Positions 28,080-36,613 of a stretch of DNA of 64,000 nucleotides are shown here, piece by piece. The position numbers were made by a program, and so were the translations under genes. This stretch comes from Herbaspirillum sp. SJZ107 (GTDB taxonomy: Bacteria > Pseudomonadota > Gammaproteobacteria > Burkholderiales > Burkholderiaceae_D): the NCBI RefSeq assembly GCF_006715485.1, contig NZ_VFNH01000001.1:496001-560000 (forward strand). The letters run 5' to 3'. The notes beneath the pieces are model-generated. The model ran no database searches, was not told the DNA's origin, and saw nothing but the letters and a program-made list of their open reading frames with translations. Numbering within the stretch: the stretch's first letter is position 1; each line of letters begins with the position of its first letter.

Positions 28080-28517
28080 ATGAAAAAACTTGTCCTCTTA
28101 TTACTAGCCGCCTGCGCCGCCAGCGGCTGCGGCGCCCAGTCCGGGAACCAGAAGGTTCCCGTGGCGGTTGCCGCAACCAAGGCCCCACCCGATTCCAACC
28201 TGGCCGCGCCGGGCGAGATGCTGACCCGCATCCGCACCCTGGTCGGCTCGCCGACCTGCAGCAGCGACGCCCAATGCCACACGATGCCGCTGGGTGCCAA
28301 GTCCTGCGGCGGTCCGGAAGGGTATATCGCCTGGTCGTCGGCCAAGACTCAGGAAGCCGAGCTGCGCGCCCTCGGCGACAGCTACAAGGAACAGCAGCGC
28401 GCCGCGAATGCCGCCTCCGGCATGATGTCGACCTGTAACTTCGTGCCCGACCCGGGCGCGATCTGCAAGACCGGCATCTGCCAGCTCGGCAGCGGCGCCG
28501 CCGCCCAGGCACGCTGA
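28080..28517 (+). CDS. Cys-rich small lipoprotein, unknown function
   Basis: A 145-residue protein with a signal peptide and a lipobox ending ASGC (residues 14-17). After an Ala/Pro linker the domain contains six Cys: in PTCSSDAQCHTMPLGAKSCG, STCNFVPDPGAIC and GICQ. The pattern suggests a small disulfide-bonded periplasmic domain. I do not recognise a family with confidence. The start at 28080 gives a standard MKKLVLLLLA signal; the frame is open to 28023 but adds non-signal residues. It converges with the hydrolase gene 13 bases after its stop. Confidence 0.72.
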   Translation: MKKLVLLLLAACAASGCGAQSGNQKVPVAVAATKAPPDSNLAAPGEMLTRIRTLVGSPTCSSDAQCHTMPLGAKSCGGPEGYIAWSSAKTQEAELRALGDSYKEQQRAANAASGMMSTCNFVPDPGAICKTGICQLGSGAAAQAR

Positions 28518-28530
28518 GCCGGCCGCGTGT

Positions 28531-30471
28531 TCAGCGCGCCGCCGACTTGATCGCCGTGCTGGTCTGCACCACCGGCAGCAGCACCGCGCTGGCGCCGGCG
28601 GTGCCGCGCTGGATCGCCACGGTCGCCTTGCGGTAATCGGCGGGCTTGGCGAAGAAGATGTTGTCGACGTAGCTCTGCGGGTTGCGGTCGTACAGCGGGA
28701 ACAGGCTCGACTGGATCTGCACCATGATGCGGTGGCCCGGCTTGAACACGTAGTTCATGGTCGGCAGGCGGAACTTGTATTCCTGGACTTCGCCGGCCGG
28801 GATCGGCGTCGGGTGCTCGAAGCTCTGGCGGTAGCGGCCGCGGAAGATGTCCATGCTCACCGGCAGCTGGTAGCCGCCCATTTCCGGCTGCTCGGCCACG
28901 GTCGCCGGGTAGACGTCGATGATCTTGACCACGAAGTCGCCGTCGGTGCCGCTGGTCTTGGCGAAGATGTCGGCGAAGGGCGCACCCTGCACGGTGACCG
29001 GGCTGGTCAGCACCGGGGTCTGCCAGGACAGCACGTCGGTGCGGGTCGACACGAAACGCTGGTCCTGCAGCAGCCAGCTGACCCAGCGGCTGCGCTCGCT
29101 GAACGACATCGGCGGCGCCAGGAAGGGCACCGGCTTGGCCGGGTCGGACACGTAGCTGTCCTCGCCCGCGGCCGCCGGCTGGAAGGCCAGGCCGTTGTCG
29201 GCCTGCAGGTAGAGCGGCGTCAGCGCCTTGGTAGCCGGCCAGTCGGCGAACTTGTCCCAGCGGTTGTCGGACGCGTTATAGATCATCACCGGCGCCAGCG
29301 GCTCGGCCGGAGCGCGGTCTTTCAGGTAGGTGTTGAAGAACGGGATCAGCACGTCGCGGCGGAAGTCGGCCGCGGTGTCGCCCTTCCACTTGAGCGGCCC
29401 CAGGGTCTCGGCCTTGCCGTTGACCTGGCTGTGCGCCCACGGCCCCATCACCAGGTGGTTGTTCGACATGCCCTTGGCGCGCAGCGCTTCCCAAGTGACG
29501 ACGGCGCCGTACATGTCTTCCTGGTCCCACAGGCCCTGCAGCCACATGGTCGGCACGCTCGACGGCTTCGCGGCGACGAATTTATCCAGGGCCTGGCCCT
29601 GCCAGAAGGCGTCGTAGGCGGGGTGGCTCGACAGGCGGTTCCAGAAGCCGAGCTGCTTGAAGCCGTTGCGTTCGGCCCAGTTGCCGGCCGAACCGGCATC
29701 GAGGAAGGCCTGGTAGTCGTCGGCGCCGGTGCGCGCCACGTTCTCGCCCTTGCCGGTCTTGGTGGTCTGGCCGGTGAAGTAATCGAGGTTGACCTGGCGG
29801 AAGGCGCCGTAGTGGAACCAGTCGTCGCCCATCCAGCCGTCGATCATCGGACTCTCCGGCGCCGCCACCTTCAGTGCCGGGTGCGGGCCGAGCAGGGCCA
29901 TCGTCACGGTCCAGCCGTCGTAGGACGAGCCGATCATGCCGACCTTGCCGTTGCCCTGCTTGACGTTCTTGACCAGCCAGTCGACCGTGTCCCAGGCATC
30001 GGTGGTGTCGTCGGTCTTGCTCGGATTGAGCGGGCCGACCGGGGGACGCGTCATCACGTAGTCGCCCTTGGAGCCGTATTTGCCGCGGATGTCCTGGTAG
30101 ACCAGGATGTAGCCGTCGTCGACCCACTCGCGGTTGGCGGTCCACACCGCGTCGCGCAGGTGCGGCACGCTTTCCTTGCTGAAGCCGCCCGCATCGTAGG
30201 GCGTACGCTCGAGCAGCAGCGGCAGGTTGTGGGCGCCTTTCGGGATCAGGATCACGGTGTGCAGCTTGACGCCGTCGCGCATCGGGATCATGACTTCCTG
30301 GCGCGTGTAGTCGTAGTCGGCATCGGGGCGCTGCCATTTGGCCGGGATGTCGCTGCCGGTCTGGACCAGCGTGGCGTCGCGGGTGGATTGCGCCTGGGAG
30401 GGCGGGGCGGTGAGGGCGTAGGAGGCGGCAAGGACGGAGGTGGCGAAGGCGAGGGCGGTACGGCGTGACAT
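28531..30471 (-). CDS. CocE/NonD family hydrolase (alpha-amino acid ester hydrolase/acylase-like)
   Basis: The 646-residue exported enzyme has a signal peptide (1-28, ending SQAQ). An alpha/beta-hydrolase domain follows with VMIPMRDGVKLHTVILIP (about residues 60-77), RTPYDAGG and YQDIRGKYGSKGDY. The nucleophile elbow is GSSYDGW with Ser183, followed by a helical cap. A C-terminal jelly-roll (from about residue 470) is typical of X-Pro dipeptidyl-peptidase/CocE proteins. Close families hydrolyse amino-acid esters or beta-lactam side chains (glutaryl-7-ACA acylases). Natural substrate is unknown. It is monocistronic and diverges from the YdeI-like gene. Confidence 0.88.
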   Translation of the reverse strand: MSRRTALAFATSVLAASYALTAPPSQAQSTRDATLVQTGSDIPAKWQRPDADYDYTRQEVMIPMRDGVKLHTVILIPKGAHNLPLLLERTPYDAGGFSKESVPHLRDAVWTANREWVDDGYILVYQDIRGKYGSKGDYVMTRPPVGPLNPSKTDDTTDAWDTVDWLVKNVKQGNGKVGMIGSSYDGWTVTMALLGPHPALKVAAPESPMIDGWMGDDWFHYGAFRQVNLDYFTGQTTKTGKGENVARTGADDYQAFLDAGSAGNWAERNGFKQLGFWNRLSSHPAYDAFWQGQALDKFVAAKPSSVPTMWLQGLWDQEDMYGAVVTWEALRAKGMSNNHLVMGPWAHSQVNGKAETLGPLKWKGDTAADFRRDVLIPFFNTYLKDRAPAEPLAPVMIYNASDNRWDKFADWPATKALTPLYLQADNGLAFQPAAAGEDSYVSDPAKPVPFLAPPMSFSERSRWVSWLLQDQRFVSTRTDVLSWQTPVLTSPVTVQGAPFADIFAKTSGTDGDFVVKIIDVYPATVAEQPEMGGYQLPVSMDIFRGRYRQSFEHPTPIPAGEVQEYKFRLPTMNYVFKPGHRIMVQIQSSLFPLYDRNPQSYVDNIFFAKPADYRKATVAIQRGTAGASAVLLPVVQTSTAIKSAAR

Positions 30472-30563
30472 CGACGGTTTCCTTATTCAGAACGAACGGC
30501 ATGGGCGGGGGCCAGGTCGGCTGAGCAAGTATAACCAGATGGGATAGCGGAAAGCCATGCATA

Positions 30564-31133
30564 ATGGCCGTCATGACGCCCACTTTTTTCGCTGATGCCC
30601 AGGCCTTCCGCGCCTGGCTCGACCAGCACGCCGCCAGCGCGACCGAGCTGCTGGTCGGCTTCCACAAGGTCGGCTCGGGCCAGCCATGCATGACCTGGTC
30701 CGAATCGGTCGACGAAGCCCTGTGTGTCGGCTGGATCGACGGGCGCCGCAAGCGCATCGACGACGACAGCTACGCGATCCGTTTCACGCCGCGCAAGGCA
30801 TCCTCGATCTGGAGCGTGGTGAATATCGCCAAGATGGACAGGCTGCGCGCCGAGGGCAGAATGACGGCGGCGGGCGAAGCCGCGTTTGCGCTGCGCCTGG
30901 AGGCGAAGTCGGGCATCTATGCGCACGAGCGCAGCGATGTGCCCGAGCTGAGCGACGCGGAGCGCGCGCGCTTCCAGCGCGATGCGGCGGCCTGGGCCTA
31001 CTTCGAGGCGGCGCCGCCCGGCTACCGGAAGGTCGTGCTGCACTGGATTACGGAGGCAAAGCGGGAAGAGACGCGCAGCAAGCGGCTGGCGCAGCTGATG
31101 CAGGCTTGTGCAGAGGGCAAGCGGCTGGCTTGA
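30564..31133 (+). CDS. YdeI/OmpD-associated family protein
   Basis: A 189-residue soluble protein with the family hallmarks FRAWLDQHAASATELLVGFH, MTWSESVDEALCVGWIDGRR, FTPRKASSIWSVVN and APPGYRKVVLHWITEAKREE. Members are widespread and include proteins linked to bacteriocin or peptide tolerance, but biochemistry is not settled. ATG 30573 (third Met codon) is an alternative start. It converges with the LysR-type gene, and nothing in the context points to a pathway. Confidence 0.85.
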   Translation: MAVMTPTFFADAQAFRAWLDQHAASATELLVGFHKVGSGQPCMTWSESVDEALCVGWIDGRRKRIDDDSYAIRFTPRKASSIWSVVNIAKMDRLRAEGRMTAAGEAAFALRLEAKSGIYAHERSDVPELSDAERARFQRDAAAWAYFEAAPPGYRKVVLHWITEAKREETRSKRLAQLMQACAEGKRLA

Positions 31134-31160
31134 CGGACCGCGAAGCCACCCGAACGAGCC

Positions 31161-32048
31161 TCAAAGCATCCAGCGCACGGCTTCGCGCCTGACGATGTCC
31201 TCGAGCGCGCGGGTCGCCGCGCTCTGGTAGGCGCTTTTGCGCCGCAACAGCATGACCGTGCGCGGCGGCGGTGGCGACGCCAGCGACAGGTTGCGCAGGC
31301 CGGGCGCCTGTCCTGCGATTGCCTCCGGCAGTATCGTCAACAGATTGCTGTGCCGGACGATTTCAACCAGGGCACTGATCGTATTCACTTCCACCGCCAC
31401 CTTCGGTGCCACCTGGGACGCCTGCAGATAATTGTCGATGTGGACGCGGGTGACGAAATTCCTGCTGAGCAGGGCCAGCTCGCCCTCCGCGAGCGAGCGG
31501 ACGTCGAGCACATCCCGCCCGGCCCACGGATGATGGTCCGCAACGACGACACGCAGGCTTTCCGTGAACAGCGGCAGGCTCTCGATATCCGCGCAACGCG
31601 CCAGTTCGAACGCGATACCGAGGTCCACTTCATCGGCTTCGATCGCGGCGGCAATCGTGTCCATCGACATTTCCAGCACATTGACCTTGATGGCCGGGAA
31701 GCGGGCGTGGAAAGCGGCCACCAAGGGCCCGATCAGATAAGCGGTAAAGGTCGGCGTCATCGCCAGCCGCACGGCGCCGCGTGACAGGTCGCCCACGTCG
31801 TGGATCGCGCGCCGGCCCGATTCCAGTTCGAACAGCGCGCGCCGCGCATGGGCGATATAGGCTTGCCCGGCCTCGGTCACCTTGACCGTGCGTCCGCTGC
31901 GGTCGAGCAGGACCGCATCCAGACGGTCTTCCATCTGCAGGATCTGCTGCGAAAGGGCGGGCTGGGACACATGCAGCGCTTCCGCCGCGCGCGTGAAATT
32001 GCCGTGCTCGGCGACTGCGATGAGATATTTTAGTGCACGCAGCTCCAT
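31161..32048 (-). CDS. cynR: LysR-type regulator, CynR-like
   Basis: A 295-residue LysR regulator: winged helix at residues 1-60 ([37 protein letters not shown]), then an effector domain with [20 protein letters not shown]. It is divergent from cyanase, the arrangement known for CynR, which responds to cyanate. Its start lies in a 19-bp direct repeat (32029-32047 and 32051-32069, period 22), so MELRAL is encoded twice in different frames. ATG 32048 is chosen because it gives the normal N-terminus. Function as the cyn regulator is inferred from context. Confidence 0.82.
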   Translation of the reverse strand: MELRALKYLIAVAEHGNFTRAAEALHVSQPALSQQILQMEDRLDAVLLDRSGRTVKVTEAGQAYIAHARRALFELESGRRAIHDVGDLSRGAVRLAMTPTFTAYLIGPLVAAFHARFPAIKVNVLEMSMDTIAAAIEADEVDLGIAFELARCADIESLPLFTESLRVVVADHHPWAGRDVLDVRSLAEGELALLSRNFVTRVHIDNYLQASQVAPKVAVEVNTISALVEIVRHSNLLTILPEAIAGQAPGLRNLSLASPPPPRTVMLLRRKSAYQSAATRALEDIVRREAVRWML

Positions 32049-32069
32049 AATTTAGTGCACGCAGCTCCA
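32029..32069. repeat. Tandem 19-bp direct repeat at the lysR start
   Basis: TTTAGTGCACGCAGCTCCA occurs at 32029-32047 and again at 32051-32069, offset by 22 bases. The first copy encodes the N-terminus of the LysR protein on the minus strand; the second lies in its leader and is out of frame. It looks like a local slippage or duplication that could alter ribosome entry. Confidence 0.9.
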
Positions 32070-32151
32070 AAAATTGGCATTAGTTTTTCTTATCAACACC
32101 ATTCTAAGCAGGTATTGGACCGCTCGATAAAAAGCCACGATGATGATTTCC

Positions 32152-32171
32152 ATTGCAGGGTATTAAGCAAT
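32152..32171. promoter_or_regulatory. Candidate regulator site between cynR and cynS
   Basis: ATTGC (32152-32156) faces GCAAT (32167-32171) across ten bases in the divergent cynR/cynS interval. A further weak pair CTTA/TAAG spans 32089-32108. Either could be the LysR-type binding site; arms are short, so support is weak. Confidence 0.25.
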
Positions 32172-32261
32172 TTACTGGCCAGGCAATTCGCCCGGATTGC
32201 CGACCCATCGCACCCCGTCGATGCAATCGACCCTCCAGCCCATCCAATAAAGGAAATCATC

Positions 32262-32732
32262 ATGCTGCAATCGGACGTCACCCAAGATGCGCGCACGGCG
32301 CTTACCGCACGTGTCATCACCAGCAAGGCGCTGAAAGACCTGAGCTGGGCCGCCCTCGCCGAAGGCACCGGCCTGCATGTCGCCTACGTCACGGCGGCCC
32401 TGCTCGGCCAGCATGCCCTGCCGGCCGCCGCCGCCGCCATCGTGGCCGAGCGCCTGGAGCTGAGCGCCGCCGACGCCAAGCAGCTGCAGTCGGTGCCGAT
32501 GCGCGGCAGCATCCCGGGCGGCGTGCCGACCGACCCGACGATCTACCGCTTCTACGAGATGGTGCAGGTGTATGGCACGACGCTGAAAGCGCTGGTCCAC
32601 GAGCAGTTCGGCGACGGCATCATCAGTGCGATCAACTTCCGCTGCGACATACAAAAGGTAGCGGATCCCGAGGGCGGCGAGCGTGCCGTCATCACGCTGG
32701 ACGGCAAATTCCTCCCCTATAAGCCGTTCTGA
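32262..32732 (+). CDS. cynS: Cyanase (cyanate hydratase)
   Basis: The 156-residue enzyme converts cyanate and bicarbonate to ammonia and two CO2. All three catalytic residues are at the same numbers as in E. coli: Arg96 and Glu99 in IYRFYEM and Ser122 in [10 protein letters not shown]. The N-terminal helical domain ([20 protein letters not shown]) and C-terminal dimer strand ([12 protein letters not shown]) are complete. ATG 32262 is chosen for length and AAAGGAAA upstream; the frame is open to 32055 without family features. A formate/nitrite-family transporter follows after 86 bases. Confidence 0.96.
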   Translation: MLQSDVTQDARTALTARVITSKALKDLSWAALAEGTGLHVAYVTAALLGQHALPAAAAAIVAERLELSAADAKQLQSVPMRGSIPGGVPTDPTIYRFYEMVQVYGTTLKALVHEQFGDGIISAINFRCDIQKVADPEGGERAVITLDGKFLPYKPF

Positions 32733-32818
32733 GCGCGCCGGCCCGGCAGGCATTCTTCTTGCTGAGATTCAAACTACATAACGTCAACAGGCCCGCGGGC
32801 CGCGAAAGGTGAAGCTGC

Positions 32819-33631
32819 ATGGCATATCTGGTTCCTTCGGAATTCGTCACCAAGATGGTGGACGCGGGCGAGTCGAAAATCTACATGGCGACGCGCGATG
32901 CGCTGATCCGCGCCTACATGGCGGGCGCCATCCTGGCCCTGGCTGCCGTGTTCGCAGTGAGCGTGTCGGTGGCGACGGGCGTGCCGCTGATCGGCGCACT
33001 CCTGTTCCCGGTCGGCTTCTGCATGCTGTACCTGATGGGCTTCGACCTGCTGACCGGCGTCTTCGTGCTGACGCCGCTGGCATTGATCGACAGGCGTCCC
33101 GGCGTCACCGTCGGCCGCGTGTTGCGGCATTGGGGCGTCGTCTTCATCGGCAACTTCCTCGGCGCGCTGACGGTGGCCTGCCTGATGGCCTACATGTTCA
33201 CCTTCGGCTTCAACACGGATGGTGGCAAGATCGCCCAGACCGTCGCCCAGATCGGCGAGAAGCGCACCGTCGGCTACGCCGCCTACGGCGCGGCCGGCAT
33301 GCTGACCCTGTTCATCCGCGGCATGCTGTGCAACTGGATGGTGTCGATGGGCGTGGTCGGCGCGATGATCTCCACCACCGTCGGCGGCAAGGTCGTGGCG
33401 ATGTGGATGCCGATCATGCTGTTCTTCTTCATGGCCTTCGAGCACTCGGTGGTGAACATGTTCCTGTTCCCGTTCGGCCTGATGATGGGCGGTCACTTCA
33501 CGATCATGGATTACCTGATCTGGAACGAACTCCCGACCGTGCTGGGCAACCTGGTGGGCGGCCTCGCCTTCACCGGCCTGACGCTGTACTCCACCCACGT
33601 TCGGACGGCGGCCAAGCGCTCGTTCTCCTGA
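32819..33631 (+). CDS. Formate/nitrite transporter family protein
   Basis: A 270-residue membrane protein with six helices, like FocA/NirC pentameric channels. MAYLVPSEFVTKMVDAGESK is the soluble N-terminal helix, GALLFPVGFCMLYLMG and FIRGMLCNWMVSMGV are pore segments, and FEHSVVNMF carries the conserved pore His region. It likely moves nitrite, formate or a related small anion. Its position between cyanase and a kinase/phosphatase suggests a role in nitrogen uptake; cyanate or bicarbonate are also conceivable. The substrate cannot be decided from sequence. Confidence 0.88.
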   Translation: MAYLVPSEFVTKMVDAGESKIYMATRDALIRAYMAGAILALAAVFAVSVSVATGVPLIGALLFPVGFCMLYLMGFDLLTGVFVLTPLALIDRRPGVTVGRVLRHWGVVFIGNFLGALTVACLMAYMFTFGFNTDGGKIAQTVAQIGEKRTVGYAAYGAAGMLTLFIRGMLCNWMVSMGVVGAMISTTVGGKVVAMWMPIMLFFFMAFEHSVVNMFLFPFGLMMGGHFTIMDYLIWNELPTVLGNLVGGLAFTGLTLYSTHVRTAAKRSFS

Positions 33632-33641
33632 TCGTTCGCGG

Positions 33642-35366
33642 ATGTCTTCCGGTCCGCATCTCTCGATCGGCCAGCATAGCGAGCGCGGCCGCAAGGCGGT
33701 CAACCAGGACTTTCACGGCAGCTGCATGCCGCAGGGCCGGCAGCTGGCCGTGAAGGGCGTCGCGCTGGCCGTTGCCGACGGCATCAGCAGCAGCGACGTC
33801 AGCCAGGTCGCCAGCGAAACGGCCGTCGCTTCCTTCCTCGAGGATTACTACTGCACCTCGGATGCGTGGTCGGTGAAGACCTCGGCGGAACGCGTGCTGG
33901 CGGCCACTAATGCCTGGCTGTATTCGCAGACCCGGCAAAGCCAGGGCCGCTACGACAAGGACCGCGGCTACGTGTGCACGCTGGCGGCGCTGGTCATCAA
34001 GTCGAACACCGCCTACCTGTTCCACGTCGGCGACACCCGCATCTACCGGGTGCAGCGCGACCGCCTGGAACAGCTGACCACCGACCACCGCGTCTCGGTC
34101 GCGCCCGGGCAGAGCTACCTGGCGCGTGCGCTCGGCGTGGATGCCCACCTGGAGATCGACCACCGCAGCGAGCCGCTCGAGCCGGGCGACCTGTTCATGC
34201 TGGCCAGCGACGGCGTCTACGAGCATGTCGATGCGGCCGACGTGCAGCGTGCGCTGGCGGAAGGCGCCGACCTGGACGACGCGGCGCGCCTGCTGGTGGC
34301 GCGCGCGCTGGACAACGGCAGCGGCGACAACCTGACGGTGCAGCTGGTCCGCATCGACCGCCTGCAGGACCATGGCGCCGACGAGCTGCTGCGCAAGATG
34401 GCGGCCTTGCCCTTTCCGCCGCAGTTCGCGCCGCGTGCCCAGTTCGACGGCTTGCGCATCCTGCGCACGCTGCACGGCAGCAGCCGCAGCCACATCTACC
34501 TGGCGCTGGATATCGACAGCGGACAAAGCGTGGTCGTCAAGGCACCGTCGATCGACCTGCAGGACGATCCGGTCTACGTCGAACGCTTTTTAATGGAAGA
34601 GTGGATCGCGCGCCGCATCGACAGCCCGCACGTCGTCAAGCCGCTGCTGCAGGAGCGCCCGCGCAGCAGCATGTACCTGGTCACCGAATACATCGACGGC
34701 ACCACGCTGGCGCAGCAGCTGCGCGACCGCGGCCGTCCGGGCCTGGATGCGGTGCGCCGCATCGTCGACCAGGTGGCGAAAGGCTTGCGCGCCTTCCACC
34801 GGCTAGAGATGCTGCACCAGGACATCCGTCCCGAGAACATCATGGTCGACGCCACCGGCACCGTGAAGCTGATCGACTTCGGCTCGGCCAGCGTGGCCGG
34901 CGTGCGCGAGATGGCGACCGCGCCACCCGCCGCCACGCTGGCCGGCGCCGCGCTGTATGCGGCGCCTGAATACTTCCTGGGCGAGCCGGGCACGGTGCAG
35001 TCGGATGTGTTCTCGCTGGGCGTGCTGACCTACCATCTGCTGACCGGCCACCTGCCTTACGACGTGCGCATCCCGCAAGCGAAGAGCAGGGCGGCGCAGC
35101 GCAAGCTGGCGTACACGCCGGCGCGCGACCACGATCCCGCGATTCCCGCCTGGGTCGACGAAGCCTTGCGCAAGGCCGTGCGCATCGATCCGTACGCGCG
35201 CTACCGGGATGCCGCCGAATTCGTGTTCGACCTGCACTACCCGAACCGCGCCTTCCAGCAGCGCAGCCGCCCGCCGCTGATCGAGCGCAGCCCTGTCGCC
35301 TTCTGGAAAAGCGTGGCGTTCGTGCTGTTGGTCCTGCTGGTGCTCGACCTCGCGCTGCGGCGTTGA
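33642..35366 (+). CDS. Bifunctional PP2C phosphatase / Ser-Thr protein kinase, membrane-anchored
   Basis: A 574-residue fusion. Residues 1-245 are PP2C-like with NQDFHG, VADGISSSD, HVGDTRIYRV, SDGVYEHV and SGDNLTVQLV supplying the metal-binding Asp residues. Residues about 265-540 are a protein kinase: Lys in SVVVKAPS, catalytic loop HQDIRPENIM (about 388-397), DFG near 410 (LIDFGSAS) and SDVFSLGVLTYHLLTG. The Gly loop (LHGSSRSHIY) is Gly-poor. A C-terminal helix (VAFVLLVLLVLDLAL) anchors it in the inner membrane. It starts 10 bases after the transporter, the arrangement known next to nitrate/nitrite transport genes. It may tune the transporter or nitrogen enzymes by phosphorylation; the target is not known. 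Confidence 0.9.
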   Translation: MSSGPHLSIGQHSERGRKAVNQDFHGSCMPQGRQLAVKGVALAVADGISSSDVSQVASETAVASFLEDYYCTSDAWSVKTSAERVLAATNAWLYSQTRQSQGRYDKDRGYVCTLAALVIKSNTAYLFHVGDTRIYRVQRDRLEQLTTDHRVSVAPGQSYLARALGVDAHLEIDHRSEPLEPGDLFMLASDGVYEHVDAADVQRALAEGADLDDAARLLVARALDNGSGDNLTVQLVRIDRLQDHGADELLRKMAALPFPPQFAPRAQFDGLRILRTLHGSSRSHIYLALDIDSGQSVVVKAPSIDLQDDPVYVERFLMEEWIARRIDSPHVVKPLLQERPRSSMYLVTEYIDGTTLAQQLRDRGRPGLDAVRRIVDQVAKGLRAFHRLEMLHQDIRPENIMVDATGTVKLIDFGSASVAGVREMATAPPAATLAGAALYAAPEYFLGEPGTVQSDVFSLGVLTYHLLTGHLPYDVRIPQAKSRAAQRKLAYTPARDHDPAIPAWVDEALRKAVRIDPYARYRDAAEFVFDLHYPNRAFQQRSRPPLIERSPVAFWKSVAFVLLVLLVLDLALRR

Positions 35367-35384
35367 CGGCGGCCGGGCTTGTGT

Positions 35385-36029
35385 CTACGCCAAAGTGCGG
35401 TTCTGCGAAATCGACCGGTTGAATTCGAGCCAGTCCCTGCCCAGCTCGGTGACCTTGTAGTCGTTGCCGATGCGCTGCAAGAACAGATTCGACTCCAGCC
35501 AGATCCGGATGTCGGCGCTCATCGGAATCGCGTCCAGGCCGCATTGAATGCTGTTGAGCGCGCGTACGCAGGCAAAATGCTTGAGTGCCTGCCGGCCTTT
35601 GGCGGTGATGACCGGCTTGCCGTCGTCGTCCAGCCGGATCATGGCAAAGCGCTGCAATTCGGCGGGGCATTCGGCGATCGTCATCCGGTGCATGCCGGTG
35701 TCCGCTTCGAAGCGGAGGCGGTGCAGGACGGCCATGCCGGCGGCGTCCAGGGTGACGGCCTCATCGTCGTCGACTGCCGGCGTTTCAGGCCGATCCACGG
35801 AGGCGGACGGGCTTTCGTCGCTGCGCCGCCGCTGGGCGCGGCGGTCTTCGGGGATGGCCAGCACGCGCTCGATCAGTTCTTCATCGAGCCCATTGCGCAT
35901 GAGCAGATTCTTCGCCGCCGCGTTTCCAAAGCCACGCCGCATCGCGAACATGGTGCGCAGGATTTTTGCGGTGACGCCATCAGTACGTCGGTCTCCCAAG
36001 CGTCGATCCGGGTGAGTAGCGAGGGTCAT
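35385..36029 (-). CDS. Hypothetical protein
   Basis: A 214-residue protein that I do not recognise. It starts MTLATHPDRRLGDRRTDGVT, then has a helical N-terminal part with ILRTMFAMRRGFGNAAAKNL, a charged linker (about residues 65-95) and a C-terminal part with VITAKGRQALKHFACVRALN and LFLQRIGNDYKVTELGRDWL, which resembles winged-helix wing strands. It could be a DNA-binding or adaptor protein; no catalytic motif is visible. An ATG at 36062 would add eleven residues. It is convergent with the kinase gene. Confidence 0.65.
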   Translation of the reverse strand: MTLATHPDRRLGDRRTDGVTAKILRTMFAMRRGFGNAAAKNLLMRNGLDEELIERVLAIPEDRRAQRRRSDESPSASVDRPETPAVDDDEAVTLDAAGMAVLHRLRFEADTGMHRMTIAECPAELQRFAMIRLDDDGKPVITAKGRQALKHFACVRALNSIQCGLDAIPMSADIRIWLESNLFLQRIGNDYKVTELGRDWLEFNRSISQNRTLA

Positions 36030-36134
36030 AATGGTCGAATGGCATGTCAACCCACGAATCATAACAAAAAATCATCGAACCCGGGCCATCCGCCTTGCGC
36101 TTACAATGGGGCGGAGTGAACCCATGGACGCGCG

Positions 36135-36524
36135 ATGCAAACAATCGAAATCGAGCAGCTGACCGGCCTGGCCCAGGCCTCCGCGGCGGTGACCGCAGCC
36201 TGCCACTGCAACGGGGAATCCCTCGCGGCCTGGCGCGCAATACCGATGAGTCTCCGCCAGGACCGCCTGGAAGAGGTGGGATTCCTGTTCGACGACCCCT
36301 ACGACGAGCCGACCTTCGCCGAATACCACCCGGCCGGCACCCATTACGACAGCGACACCGCCCCGATCGCACCGCGTTTCTACCCCTACAACCGCTGCGC
36401 CGTGGTGCGCTGCCTGGATTGTGGCCGCTGTTACCTGCGCTATAACGAGGCCGGCGGTTACTTCACGGAGCTGCGCATCCGCGCCTTGCAGCCCGAACTG
36501 ATCGTGGATGCCGCGCCGAAGTAA
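36135..36524 (+). CDS. Hypothetical protein with CxxC
   Basis: A 129-residue acidic protein without signal peptide. Features are ACHCNGESLAAWRAIPMSLR, LFDDPYDEPTFAEYHPAG and CAVVRCLDCGRCYLRYNEAG, whose Cys cluster may bind zinc. I do not recognise a named family. It is divergent from the upstream hypothetical gene and is followed by a terminator that serves the opposite-strand protease gene. Confidence 0.7.
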   Translation: MQTIEIEQLTGLAQASAAVTAACHCNGESLAAWRAIPMSLRQDRLEEVGFLFDDPYDEPTFAEYHPAGTHYDSDTAPIAPRFYPYNRCAVVRCLDCGRCYLRYNEAGGYFTELRIRALQPELIVDAAPK

Positions 36525-36533
36525 GCGCGGCCA

Positions 36534-36566
36534 TAAAAAAAACCGCGACCCCTGAGGGCCGCGGTT
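36534..36566 (-). terminator. Intrinsic terminator of the subtilase gene
   Basis: Read on the minus strand, AACCGCG pairs with CGCGGTT (36560-36566 and 36541-36547), with an inner CCC/GGG extension, and ends in eight or nine U. A second hairpin, GCGGGGC/GCCCCGC at 36574-36591, precedes it. Confidence 0.85.
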
Positions 36567-36613
36567 CCGGCGAGCGGGGCTTTCGCCCCGCATCCATTAC
36601 GCTACACCGCCAA

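Noticed and set aside
28732..30468. 578-codon plus-strand frame
   Set aside because: Antisense to the CocE/NonD hydrolase, whose nucleophile motif and signal peptide are clear.
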